Origin: Isoetes taiwanensis | Lineage: Eukaryota; Streptophyta; Lycopodiopsida; Isoetales; Isoetaceae | Length of the DNA: 64,000 nucleotides | Direction of reading: 5' to 3' | NCBI GenBank assembly: GCA_021234155.1 | Contig: JAJEKV010000149.1 | Span: 62,001-126,000 of the forward strand | Shown: positions 44,695 through 54,973 of the stretch, piece after piece | How positions within the stretch are numbered: the stretch's first letter is position 1 | Layout: the number at the start of each line of letters is the position of its first letter | Position numbers and translations under genes: made by a program | The notes under the pieces: model-generated | What the model saw: the letters and a program-made list of their open reading frames with translations, nothing else | The model's database searches: none | What the model was told of the DNA's origin: nothing

Positions 44695-45275
44695 TGTTTG
44701 GGGTGTCCGGGTTCGAACTCCCTGGAAGACGACCCTGGAGGACCCGTGGATCTAACAGAGAGTCCGGGGACTATGTCACGCGGGATTTGCAAGAAGAGAA
44801 AGAAAAGAAGAAAAATAAATAAAGAGAAAGATGATAAGCTTCCTTGATATCAATGATGAAAATACATGAGCTCTCGCAATAGAGAGAAAAACCAAGGAGA
44901 CAAGACTCAAAACTCATCTAAAACTTTGCGCGCTAACTATGCTCATATATATAGTACAATGGCCTTGGGCCCAATATAGACACTCGACCGATCTGGGTGC
45001 CGTCCGGAAGGAGGCCCGATTTTGGTGGAATGTTGGCGGTGCCTCTTGAAGTGCCTAGAATCACGCCGGACGCCGACGCTGATTGACGGGTCATCACTTG
45101 TCCGAGCGGGCGCCTCTTGTTGACAGCCATCACGCTTTGATCAAGCGTGGTTCCGCTGCTTGGTCTTTCATGAGCCTTGGATGTCTGAACCGTGGTCGAT
45201 CGAGGATCCTTGAGCTTGACCTCGGGGTCCGTCAGAGGAGCGAATAGTCCCGTACTGTGAGGCACAGGACTAACA
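44695..45275 (-). repeat. Gypsy 5' LTR
   Basis: 581 bp, ends in TGTTTGGGG (plus strand) on the inside. Just inside, the minus strand reads CATGCGCCCGGCCGCCGG, possibly a damaged primer site. Confidence 0.9.
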
Positions 45276-46264
45276 ATGTAACCTATCCCCGAATGTGATA
45301 TGATAAAAAGGAGATAGGGGTAAGTTACGGACTGGGGGTTTAACTCCCCCCGTGGGCCGATATAGCGAGGGCACGACTCTCCAACCGGTACTTGATCACC
45401 AAAATGACCGATTAACGGCAGAAATAAATAACATCCCTGTGGACAGCAACCTAATATCGAAGTTGGTATAGATAGGGTCACCCCCTACCAATCAACCGGG
45501 ATGGTAAGACTAATGATATCTAAACGGTGAATCGAAAATGGCGGTGGGGGGGAATACAAGAGAAATAATGAGAGGAAATGAAATGAGGCAAAGGTAAATG
45601 GTCCAAATGAGAGGAAGGAGTTAGTAAACCATGATTAATGGAGTCCAAATAGAAGAAAGCGAAGCTAAAGAGCAAAAATATAACTACAGCAGTAGACGAA
45701 AAAATATGAAGGAAATTACATAGACTCAAATACTTCAGAAAAAAAGAGCAAGAGAAAGAAATAACAAAACCGTGGACCCGAAACCGAAGGAGAAAAATGA
45801 GTCAAGAAATATCGAAAGCTCTTATGGCTGTATTGTCCTACCTAGATTTCTTTTTCTACCTATGTACAAGTAAGTCTTATGAAATTGTCATTATGACATG
45901 GATTCCTTCTTTGTATTAAGTCGTTGTTGGCATTGTATTTAGGAGAGAGCAACCGCTAGACACCGCAAATATTTGTAGGCAGCTTACATCCGATTCTGAT
46001 CGATATTGTGATGATGGATGTGCCCCATTTTGACAGCTTTTGCAAAGCCAGCCAAGATTCATATTACCATTAACAACATTCTTTTACTTCAAATATTAAA
46101 TCTATTTTTAGACATGACTCTTTGAACTTTGGTCGCTCTATCAGTTGTAGAGATGCCTCTATGTGTCTTACACGCATTGCAGATTTCTTCGGCTAATTCG
46201 GGTGAAAAGAATTGACCAACTTTGTGCTTATGATCTAATCCAGCCTAATCAGAATCTATATGGG
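45276..46264. other. Non-genic stretch
   Basis: Purine-rich at 45540-45800. No gene or transposon end is recognised. Confidence 0.4.
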
Positions 46265-48768
46265 TTAAGCGTTGCTGGGGAGTAATGGGTCTCGAACTTC
46301 TTCGAGCAGGGAGGTTTCCCGCCGCCGTGGTCGCAAACATTGACGCTGTGAACCGATGGTTTGATCGCGAGTGTAAAGAACGCAAGTGGCGCTCGGGCCA
46401 CATTTCCCGGATCCGTACCGGCTTAAAGTTACCATTACCGCATCACGCCCATCGGAAGGAGACAAAGCCGATTACCTTGCCGCATCGAGGGGAGAGATGT
46501 TCGCCTGCTGGACACTCATCCTCGAACCGGTCGCGAGTGCGCCCGAAGGCCGGTGACCTTACGAGGGGACATCACACCCTGGGGAACAAGATTTCGGTGT
46601 AAAGCCGGCTCTATGACGCCCGGGGGCAGCGCCCATACCCCCACAGGGATGGCCCCCATTGGTTCTCGTGGTGGAGGATGTTGAGGAGGGTCTCCGCGAA
46701 CTACCGGCTAATGGGAAGTGACGACTCGATGGTATGAGGTGCCGAAGTTACTCAAATGGGCGAGCGGTACCGCTTGTGCCGTCCCTCACTACCCCTGTTC
46801 AACCGAGCATTGCGGAAGGTTTCCAGACAATGGACCCTGGCCGTGGTTTTTCCTATTCACAAGGGCGACCTACAATCGGGTCCGACCAACCACGGATGAT
46901 CATGGTCACCGCATTATTTGCCAACCGTTATCGGCATTCTCGAGAAAGTGATTGACCGCTAAAGGCAGGCAGGCAATGACGCGACCCCTCACCACTGGCC
47001 AGGCTTTAGACCCCCCCACTCAACGATTGACCATATCTTTACACTGCGGTTAATCGATTGAAGGTACCGGAATCATCGGCAGGACTTGTATGTCGCTTTG
47101 TGGACTTCAGCGAAGGCTTTTTGATCCGCCCGGGAAACGCTAGGCTAGATCAGGCCAACCGGGCTCAGTACCGCCTGTAGAATGCCATATACAAAGTTGT
47201 ATGAGAGTTGTTTTGGCGAGGATGCAAACACGGGCCAAGCATTCACCCAGTAGTATCCGAAGTCGGCAGGTTGCCCCTCGGCCAACAACACTTTTTGGCC
47301 TCTACATTGTCGGTTAGAGCCCCGCCATCGAGCATGGGGATGGCATACAGCTTTTGCACCAGGTCATCCGCCAACTCATCTATCGCGATCGATGTTGGCA
47401 CGCCCACACCCCAGAAGCTATGCCTTCACCGATGCCCTAGACACATTTTGTCGCCTACATGCGGCGTGAATCCGCCAAGACCCGGTGGTTCTCATATCCT
47501 CTTCACGCCACCCCATGCCTCCCAGACTCACATATCGGGATGCGGACGCGACGCCCCCACCTACAAGTATCTGGGGTGGAGTTCTCCTCCTCGCTCTGCC
47601 GGAAGGCTACGTTTATCCGCTGCGGGTGACGTGAGGGCCGAAGCGCTTTATGCCAAAACAACAAATACCAGGCGTATTCTTATGATTGGGCCATCAACAT
47701 CTGTTCGGGCATTGGTCGAACCGTCTCCTTCTCAGACGGTCGAGGTTTGGGGCCCGGTCATCTCTTTGGCGACATGGAATGACTTCCGGAACAGTGCGAA
47801 GGCATTTTTGGCACTGCACTTGGGGTGAAACCTTCGGTTCCCCATCAGGTCTCCGCCTGCAAAACTGGATTCTTGCCGCTTCAGCTGGCAGCCCTATGAT
47901 AGACACATCGTCTATTTTCAGAAAGTGGTTACTATGGGTGATGCTTCCCCTCCCCGCACCTGGCCACCGCGGCAATGAGTCCGCTTGCGCTTAGGCTTTG
48001 TTGGAGGAATAAGAGAGATCGATGGTTCGGCCAGGATGGAACGTCGCAGGAGCACAGATGCGTCAGCAGTGACCGGACACGTCATCGACGACTGGCGGGG
48101 GAATTACCTAGGCAGCTTGTTTCCTCGACCCCGGACCCCCAGAGCAAATCCAACGCCTATACAAGGGGTTACATCAACCCCGCGGTTAGCTTCAGGCCAC
48201 AATCTTACTTCGTTCCCGGTGCCCCTGCAAAAGCAGCGGACTCTGCATCATTGCTCCATTCGGCAGACAGTGCCCACCATCTTCCCGAAGGCAGGCGGGA
48301 GGTGGATTGGGGAGCCCCCGCCAGCGGGGCCTGCATCGGGTTTGCCAAACGGGTGCCATTGAGGATGAGTCTCACACTTTCCGTCAATTGTTCCCGGCCG
48401 GATCTGGGCCAGGCACGCTCCTTAGTCGGACGGACTTGCCCTTACATTTGCCGATGAACACACCGCCGCGATCCGCCCTACGGGTCAGACATTCAGAATC
48501 TTGGACACTGAGGTCACCTTTGCCCCTACCGGGCTTTCTATTTGGTTAGGCATCATGAAGTGATGCATGACTGTATATATTTGGGTGTTTCTGCATTTTG
48601 TATCTTAGTTTGTCCGGTGATTCTTTGCCCCGGTTTTTCCTCGAAAACCGCCAGGCGGGGGTTTTAATCCGGCAATAATCCGCTGCCGTTTTCTTTCAAT
48701 GGGTCCTATAGACCGATTGGTCTCCGTGGGCGATAATAAAATTACCTTCCTTCCTTCCTTCCTTCCTT
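46265..48768 (+). mobile_element. Decayed LINE with reverse transcriptase remnants and (TTCC)n tail
   Basis: Plus-strand pieces in several frames follow LINE ORF2 order: NRWFDRECKERK (46350-46390, the linker before RT), VVFPIHKGDLQSGPTN and GILEKVIDR (46840-46960), GFRPPHSTIDHIFTLR (47000-47055), a piece like CRFVDFSEGF (47090-47125), then AGCPSANNTF (47265-47300). The catalytic YxDD block is not readable. The 3' end has GACCGATTGGTCTCCGTGG, GCGATAATAAAA and (TTCC)n (48746-48768), the same as two truncated copies at 22.4 and 23.3 kb. GC content is higher than in the flanks. The 5' end is uncertain. Confidence 0.8.
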
Positions 48769-48789
48769 GACACCAGGAACAAGCCAAAA

Positions 48790-49190
48790 AAGTAAAGATG
48801 TTTCCCCACATTTCTTTTAAAGTTTGCATGAATATCCAAGAGCTTGTCGATCCTTTGACCTTTTATGGTTTTTCCATGTCGAAGTGATGCAAGGCTATGT
48901 ACCTTGCTACCTTATTATGTCATGGATGAAAAAGCAGGCAGGGGAAAGGCTTGATGATCCCAAAGTACTTTCACATTTTTTGTTGGTATCATGGTATTGA
49001 TTTTTGGCAGTTCAAAGCTTGCCCGAATAGCCATTGCACATCGATAGTGTTTGGGTTTTAAAAGCTGGGCTCAACCGGTTACTTCCATGCATCATCCTCT
49101 CCCCTCATCAGAATATAGAATATTGCAAAAAGTGAAGCATATGGATAATGAGATATCTGACCATGAAATATTGAGACATGTTTTTAGGCT
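48790..49190. other. Non-genic stretch between two retroposon ends
   Basis: AT-rich, nothing recognised. Confidence 0.4.
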
Positions 49191-49230
49191 GCCTAGGGAC
49201 CATTTATAACAATCCATGTGATTTAATGAA

Positions 49231-49312
49231 AATAGAATAGAATAGAATAGAAGGCCATTCGGTTTATGCAGCGAGGCCCTGACTTGTGTAGCATGGGCGA
49301 AGCTCCTAAAAG
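49231..49312 (-). repeat. Retroposon 3' end with (TTCTA)n tail
   Basis: Read on the minus strand: GCCCATGCTACACAAGTCAG, GGCC..GCATAAACCGAATGG and a (TTCTA)n tail. It is the second copy of the family at 20945-21053. Confidence 0.65.
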
Positions 49313-49329
49313 GCTTTACTAGCACATCA

Positions 49330-49656
49330 CGCTGATATGAATATGCCTACGAGAAGGTTGACTTTTTTCTATTACACGGGTGATCCCGCTTTTACCTCGC
49401 TTTCGCGGGTCGCAAGATGTCGTTATCAATCAGCTTTTAGTCGAACAATTTAGCGGGGTTTATGACCCGCTTTTATATCGGCTCGGCATACTTAACCCTT
49501 CACTGCGTGTGCACTTCTATGTCCGGGTCAGCCTCGATCGCTCGCCAAATCTCGGAGCGATTTCATTATTGCCACCGTAATGTAGGACCTGCTCCATCCA
49601 TAGTTGCTCAGATTACTGGCGTCTCCAGAATCGCAATCGCTAATCATGTGATTCCA
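49330..49656. other. Unplaced sequence next to the assembly gap
   Basis: More balanced in composition than the flanks, with TCGCGGGTCGCAAGATG-type phrases. It matches neither the copia locus nor any other part of the window. Its junction with the gap suggests a contig end. Confidence 0.35.
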
Positions 49657-49667
49657 NNNNNNNNNNN
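49657..49667. other. Assembly gap (11 N)
   Basis: Eleven undetermined bases. Immediately after them the sequence enters Copia-2 in mid-gag, so the true left neighbour of Copia-2 is unknown. Confidence 0.99.
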
Positions 49668-49995
49668 AATGTGCAAGGTTGCACCAAGTATTATGCTTAA
49701 GTTAAGAGACATGAGCCCCAGGGAAGCTTGGAAATATCTGATTAAAACATACCAGACTAAGAGCTCATCTCAGATTGATGTTTTGGAAAAGGAGATCAGA
49801 AAAATGAAGTTTGATGACAAGACAGATTTAACCACAATGTTCCATAAGTTTGATTCACTTTGTGCAGACCTGGAGGCAGCTGGAGTAACAATGTCAGAGA
49901 ACCATCAAATTTGGGCAATTTCCAAGATGTTTGGCAATTATGGAACTTTGGCCACACTCATAAGGACTGTTGCCAGAACCAGGGAGGAGGCATAA
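49668..49995 (+). pseudogene. Copia-2 gag, middle part
   Basis: Reads MCKVAPSIMLKLRD, AWKYLIKTYQTKSS and FHKFDSLCADLE, and ends at TAA 49993-49995. The frame continues after the stop without a shift into the zinc-knuckle frame, so only the stop separates gag from the rest. Confidence 0.85.
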
Positions 49996-50028
49996 CAGAT
50001 TGCCAGGACAGAAGTAGAGCAAAAATCT

Positions 50029-52728
50029 GTGATGGACAATGAGAATGATGAAGAGGAAGAATCAGCAGAGGTGCTGGCTGTTAAGAAAGGGAAATCCTCT
50101 TATGAGAGAGGTAAGCAGATTGGGCCATGTTATGGCTGTGGGGAAGTAGGGCATTTGAAGTTTAACTGCTACACATGTGGAGGTGTGGGGCATTTTGCAT
50201 CTAAATGTCCAAGTCCTAAGGATAGTGGCAGGGGCAGAGGTAGAGGCAAAGGGAAAACAGTTCATTGGACTACCAATCGAGGTAGAGGCAGAGGTGGTAA
50301 GGCAGCAAGCACAAATGTGGCAGTCATAGAGTGTGAAGAAGAGGCCTCAGAAGAAGAGGTAACACATGTGTTTTCAAGTTCTTTACGTAAAACACAAAAT
50401 TCTAAGGCATCTTTTGTTGTAGATTCGGGAGCTGAAAGAACAATCGTAGATTCTTCAGATTTGCTTGCTAAGTGTGATAAGGAGTTAAAGATAAAGAATA
50501 TTCGGCTTGGAGATGGAAGAACTCAAGAAGTAAAAGCAGCAGGCATGCTGAAATTATATGATCTGCAGGGGAATCGAGTAGAAATAGAAAAGGTCCTTTG
50601 TGTACCTTCCATTGTAAAAAATCTTATTTCTGTTGGTCAATTAGTTGACTTGGACTACCAGGTCCTATTTGACAAGTGTGTTTGCAAGATTGTGAAAGAT
50701 AATAAAATATGTTTTCTGGGAAAAAGAGTTGGAGATTTATTTGAGATGCATACTTCTAAAATTTGTCCAACAGTGAATAATGTTTCAGTACCTAGCTTGA
50801 AAGTTTGGCATGAACGTCTGGGCCACACTAACATGAATAATGTGAAAGCTCTGAATAAGTTTGGATACATAAATGCAGTAAAAGAAAATCTGAAGAACTT
50901 TGTATGCAGGGGTTGTATGATTGCAAAAAGTACCCGATTACCTTTTAGTAAAGGAACAAAACGGGCTGAAGCACCTTTGGAGCTGGTGCATACAGATATT
51001 TGTGGTCCACTCAACATCAAAAGTTATTCTGGAAAAAGGTATTTCATCACCTTTATAGATGATTACACTAGAAAAGCAAAGTGTTATTATTTGGCAAAGA
51101 AACATGAAGCTCTAAGAGCGTTTAAAGAATATCTGACAGAAATGGAACGAGAAACAGGTTTTAAAATTAAGTGCCTAAGGTCAGACAGGGGAGGTGAATA
51201 CATTTCAAAGAAATTTAAATCATTTTGCATTGAAAAGGGCATTAGGGAGACAATTGACTTGAGAGTATTCTCCCCCCAGAATGGGGTAGTGAAAAAAAAA
51301 AATCGAACATGCTTGAATGCAGTTAGGGCAATGTTGAAACATGCTGGACTCCCTAATATGCTCTGGGAGGAAGCTCTAAAAACAGCTATCTTAATACAAA
51401 ATAGACTGCCAAGTGCAAGTCTAGATGGGAAAATTCCAGATTTTTTATGGACTAAGAGAATACCCACATATGAAGGTTTTAGAACCTATGGATGTGTGGC
51501 TTATGTACATATCCCAGAAGAGTTGAGAGGTAAGCTAGACGATAGGGCAGTAGCAGCCTTTCTAATTGGATATGATGAAGAATCTAAAGCATTTAGGCTC
51601 TATGATCCGGAAAAAAGGAAAATTCTAGTGAGCAGAGACGTTGTTTTTGTAGAAGAGCAGCTGTACAAAGACTTCAAGGATCTGGGTCAGCAGAAAAGAG
51701 ATATGACAAAAGAAGTAGTGAAGACAGAGGTGGTGAAAACAAATTATAATTCCGAGTCTGATAGTGAAGATGATGGAGACACAGATAAAATGATGCAAGG
51801 GGATACTAAAACTAATGATCCTATTCCAGAAATTGTACAGGAAGGAAACAATGTTGTTAAGTCAAGAAAAAGGTTGTCTGAGGCAGAAAAATTAAAAAGG
51901 GAACTAGCAGATAAAGGGATTAAAATTGATGAACATGGAAGAGAGGCTGGTGGAAAAAGCAGAAGACTAGAAACTATGGAAGAAGAAGAAATGACAACTC
52001 ATTTAATGACAGTTCTGGAGGGTGATGTACCTCAAGCATATGAGGAGGCTGTGAATGATAAGAACAGCAAGTTTTGGCAGAATGCCATGAATGAGGAAAT
52101 GAATGCATTCAAAAGGATAGTGAAATTATCAAGCATAAGAATTATGCTAACATTGGCAAATTCTATGAACTGGGAAGTTCATCATATGGATGTCAGTACT
52201 GCATTTTTAAATGCAGAGCTAGAGGAGGAGATTTACATGAAACCACCTTTGGGATTTGAGGAAAGGAATGATAAAATTTGGAAATTAAAGGGGGCTGTAT
52301 ACGGGCTTAAACAGTCACCTCGGGCTTGGTATACTTGCATGGATAATTACTTGAAGGACCAAGGATTTATCAAGATGAATGGGGATGGAAATTTATACAT
52401 GTACAGGCAGCATGATAACTTTTGTCTCATTGCACTTTATGTCGATGATTGTGTGATGTTTTCTAATAGTCTGGATTGTTTAGACGTTTGCAAAAGGCTA
52501 CTCAAATCCAGATTTAAAATGACTGACCTGGGAGACTTAAAGAAGTTTTTGGGGATTAAAGTAATCAGAAATCGTGATAAGAAGACCATAAACTTGAATC
52601 AGGCAGATTATATACATGGAGTGCTTGATAGATTCAAAATGAGAGAATGCAATGTGGTGAGCACACCACTAGTCCCAGGTCATAAAATCAGTAAGAGAAT
52701 GTGTCCTACAACTGTTGAAGAAATATAG
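50029..52728 (+). CDS. Copia-2 gag-protease-integrase-RT polyprotein (defective)
   Basis: 899 open codons. Knuckle region CYGCGEVGHLKFNC and CYTCGGVGHFASKC overlap, sharing one Cys. Then a basic RGRGRGKG stretch, protease VVDSGAERTIVD, integrase HERLGH..CRGC, HTDICGPL and FIDDYTR, but NGVVKKKN in place of NGVAERKN, so the catalytic Glu is Lys (51292-51294). The Copia linker follows. RT lacks its N-terminal fingers (KRI joined to VKLSS at about 52119) but has LYVDDCV. It ends at TAG 52726-52728. Upstream stop and missing RT part mean it cannot act alone. The start is the first Met after the gag stop and is arbitrary. Confidence 0.88.
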   Translation: MMDNENDEEEESAEVLAVKKGKSSYERGKQIGPCYGCGEVGHLKFNCYTCGGVGHFASKCPSPKDSGRGRGRGKGKTVHWTTNRGRGRGGKAASTNVAVIECEEEASEEEVTHVFSSSLRKTQNSKASFVVDSGAERTIVDSSDLLAKCDKELKIKNIRLGDGRTQEVKAAGMLKLYDLQGNRVEIEKVLCVPSIVKNLISVGQLVDLDYQVLFDKCVCKIVKDNKICFLGKRVGDLFEMHTSKICPTVNNVSVPSLKVWHERLGHTNMNNVKALNKFGYINAVKENLKNFVCRGCMIAKSTRLPFSKGTKRAEAPLELVHTDICGPLNIKSYSGKRYFITFIDDYTRKAKCYYLAKKHEALRAFKEYLTEMERETGFKIKCLRSDRGGEYISKKFKSFCIEKGIRETIDLRVFSPQNGVVKKKNRTCLNAVRAMLKHAGLPNMLWEEALKTAILIQNRLPSASLDGKIPDFLWTKRIPTYEGFRTYGCVAYVHIPEELRGKLDDRAVAAFLIGYDEESKAFRLYDPEKRKILVSRDVVFVEEQLYKDFKDLGQQKRDMTKEVVKTEVVKTNYNSESDSEDDGDTDKMMQGDTKTNDPIPEIVQEGNNVVKSRKRLSEAEKLKRELADKGIKIDEHGREAGGKSRRLETMEEEEMTTHLMTVLEGDVPQAYEEAVNDKNSKFWQNAMNEEMNAFKRIVKLSSIRIMLTLANSMNWEVHHMDVSTAFLNAELEEEIYMKPPLGFEERNDKIWKLKGAVYGLKQSPRAWYTCMDNYLKDQGFIKMNGDGNLYMYRQHDNFCLIALYVDDCVMFSNSLDCLDVCKRLLKSRFKMTDLGDLKKFLGIKVIRNRDKKTINLNQADYIHGVLDRFKMRECNVVSTPLVPGHKISKRMCPTTVEEI

Positions 52729-52731
52729 CAT

Positions 52732-53437
52732 ATGAAGAAAATTCCCTACAGGAGTTTGATAGGATGCTTGTTGCATTTGGCAGGAGCCACACGACCAGAC
52801 ATTGCGTTTGCAGTTAATCTGCTAAGCAGGTATAACAGTAACCCTGGTAGATCACATTGGATTGCTGCCAAGCGCATTTTAAGGTACTTGAAAGGTACAA
52901 CAGATCATGGCATAACATTCAAAGATAAAGGCTACAATATTGATGCATTTGCAGATGCTGATTGGGGAGGAGATGCTGACCAAAGGCATTCAACTTCTGG
53001 CTATATTGTAATGATTGGTGAAAATCCCGTGAGTTGGAAATGTAAAAAACAAAATACAGTAGCTCTGTCTAGTGCAGAGGCAGAGTATACAGCTATGACA
53101 CTGGCATCAAAGGAAATCATTTGGATTAGAAGACTATTGGAGGAACTGGGAATAAAGGATCATGATCCAACCGCCTGCTTGGCCGTCAGTAAAGACAAGT
53201 GGAATTGCAATGACACAAAATCCTGTGCTACATGAGAGATCAAAGCACATTGAGATGAAACAACATTTTATAAGGGAAATGGTTCAGAAAAAACTAATAG
53301 CAGTAAAGCATATCCCAACTGAGAATCAGTTAGCAGATATTCTCACTAAGGCTCTTAGGGAGCCACGATTTAACATGCTAAAGGAAAGGATAAGGGTGCA
53401 GGGAATAGAAGACAGTAGCACTCTGATTCAATCTTAG
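52732..53437 (+). pseudogene. Copia-2 RNase H segment
   Basis: Same frame as the polyprotein after TAG. TRPDIAFAVNLLSRY, DAFADADWGGD and ALSSAEAEYTA are present. A frame break near 53175-53200 removes the RSDSTSG block that Copia-1 keeps. The rest (53162-53437) ends with NQLADILTKAL in another frame. Confidence 0.88.
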
Positions 53438-53469
53438 AACATGATCAGAGAATATAAACACAGATATTT

Positions 53470-53482
53470 AATGAAGGGGAAG
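53470..53482 (+). promoter_or_regulatory. Copia-2 polypurine tract
   Basis: AATGAAGGGGAAG directly before the 3' LTR, as in Copia-1. Confidence 0.85.
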
Positions 53483-53969
53483 TGTTGAAGATGTTAACAA
53501 GCCTTGAAAATGTTGACATGTTGCAAGGAACTTGCAGTTTAGAGTTCATTAAATATCTGGTGCTAAGTTAATGGTTCTATGGTCGGCAATGTAAATCTTA
53601 ACCATGGTCGGCAGTGAAAATGTAAATATTGTATAGGTTTACAGATATCCCCATGTTTCTAGCTTCGGTGAGAAAGAATACTTAGGCCAGGTGGGAACGC
53701 TAGCTTTGATCTAGCAACCGCCTAGATAAACGAAGGGATCGGGATAATCGATTGGGATTCGGGTTGGTGATCCCCAACAATGTAAAAGGAGAAATTTATG
53801 TTGTATAGATAGAGATCGGAATCGAGAGAGAGGCGATTGAAGTTTCGGATATTCACATATGAATTATCTTCTTGCATTTCATATGGTTGTTAACTTTGCT
53901 TCATTTCTTTGTGTGTGACATTGTCAAGGTTATTGTTTTAGTTAAATTAAGGCCTAAGGAAATCTTACA
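53483..53969 (+). repeat. Copia-2 3' LTR
   Basis: 487 bp. Like the Copia-1 LTRs except for a cluster of differences at 53660-53770, where several short insertions and changes occur together. Such clustering looks more like poor consensus than normal substitution. Confidence 0.92.
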
Positions 53970-54532
53970 TTTTTTCCGTTGCCCTTTTTCCCTTCCCTTT
54001 CTCCCTCTCTATTTCTTTTTTTTTTTTTCATTTTTCCTTCCCTTTTTCCCTTTCTTTGTCCTTTTCCTCTTCCCATTTTTCCTATGCCCTTTTTCCCTTC
54101 GCTTTTCCCTTTTACCCGTGCCTTTCCTCCCCTTTCCTTTTCTTTTTCTCTTAAGAGATCAAATCATGACTAATCACGATAGTGGGAAGTCGTCCTATAA
54201 ATCTCGGCCTTCAGTTTCAATCAGATAATCTCAGCCATTTAAATTAGGGCTTGATCCATTCAATACGGTATAACATTATAATATAAGAAGATTGAATGAA
54301 TCTTTATCGTCCAATGCATAGGGGATGATTTCTATGAGTTATTTGGATCTAAGTAGCAAGAACACATGTTTATCACCCTTTATCATTGGTTGTAAATCTA
54401 GATGAAGACTAATATGCAAATAGCTAAAGCTAGTTATACAACAAGAGGGAAGTGAACTTATTTGAACATATATAATTCATCTTGCCATTTCCTTTCTCCT
54501 CTTTTATTTATTATTTTTTTTCCCATACCGTT
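53970..54532 (+). repeat. Duplicated Helitron B end and flank
   Basis: Matches 32176-32742: polypyrimidine remnant, Helitron 5' end (GTATAACATTATAATATAAG) and the 240 bp beyond. Confidence 0.9.
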
Positions 54533-54681
54533 TGTGACGTTCAAAGACGATATCACGCTCCCGGGGCGTATATAGTGTAATCGCCATCGCCACGCGTACA
54601 CGCCACACCGACCGGCGTGTGCGCCAGCGCAGTAGCCAAGTGGGTAGCCCCTAGGGGGCAACTTGCTAAGAATGTGCATTA

Positions 54682-54880
54682 GTATTAATGTGCACATTTT
54701 CCAATGTACACATTAATGTGGGCACACATTTCCATGTGGCCACTTGATGCCAAGTGGGCCATACCCATAGGTGCAATTAATGTGCACATTTTCCAATGTA
54801 CACATTCATTAATGTGCACACATTTCCATGTGAGCACATTTGGGTGCACTCATTTCCATGTGGGCACATTTGGCCACCTA
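54682..54880 (+). repeat. Subrepeats in the LARD-like LTR (U3)
   Basis: TGTGCACATTTTCCAATGTA followed by CACATT occurs twice (about 54688-54717 and 54780-54806). CATTTCCATGTG.GCAC occurs three times after them. Such repeats upstream of the TATA box are common in LTR enhancers. Confidence 0.75.
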
Positions 54881-54960
54881 GCCCTTAAAGTCAAGTGGGC
54901 CCTTTTCCCAATTATCCCACATGCCTAAAGGGGATAATTGGAAACCCTAGCCACCCCTTG

Positions 54961-54973
54961 TCTATTTAAGTAG
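54961..54973 (+). promoter_or_regulatory. TATA-like box of the LARD-like 5' LTR
   Basis: TCTATTTAAGTAG, about 430 bp into the LTR and downstream of the subrepeats, a plausible U3/R promoter position. Inferred. Confidence 0.4.

Larger units (their letters stand above)
34236..45275 (-). mobile_element. Gypsy (Ty3-like) retrotransposon, 11.0 kb, decayed
   Basis: Direct LTRs 44695-45275 (5') and 34236-34823 (3') on the minus strand, TGTTAGTC..AAACA. Order along the minus strand is gag, protease, RT, RNase H, integrase, then about 4 kb of unassigned sequence before the 3' LTR, with TTGGTGGGGAG as polypurine tract (34824-34834). Many frame breaks and visibly divergent LTRs make it older than the Copia copies. 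The 5 bp outside the two ends do not match (CTGGA and ATGTA), so the ends were altered or the LTRs come from a rearranged copy. Confidence 0.92.
49668..53969 (+). mobile_element. Copia-2: second copy of Copia-1, 5' end lost at the gap
   Basis: Starts at the equivalent of 27888 and runs to the end of the 3' LTR (53969). It shares with Copia-1 the TAA in gag (49993-49995), the TAG before the RNase H segment (52726-52728) and the RT deletion. It lacks most of Copia-1's frameshifts and is open for 899 codons. Confidence 0.95.
49668..54532 (+). repeat. Duplicated block, copy 2
   Basis: Partner of 27888-32742. It ends exactly where a TGTGACGTTC LTR begins (54533), so that LTR element interrupted this copy after the duplication. 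Confidence 0.9.

Noticed and set aside
45293-45360. Imperfect inverted phrase GTAACCTATCCCC ... ATAGGGGTAAGTTAC
   Set aside because: Arms do not pair well enough and there are no target duplications, so it is not supported as a transposon.
46285-48549. Several separate plus-strand genes (for example 47208-47828, 47975-48457)
   Set aside because: They are successive frame pieces of one decayed LINE, as shown by reverse transcriptase blocks in order and the 3' tail.
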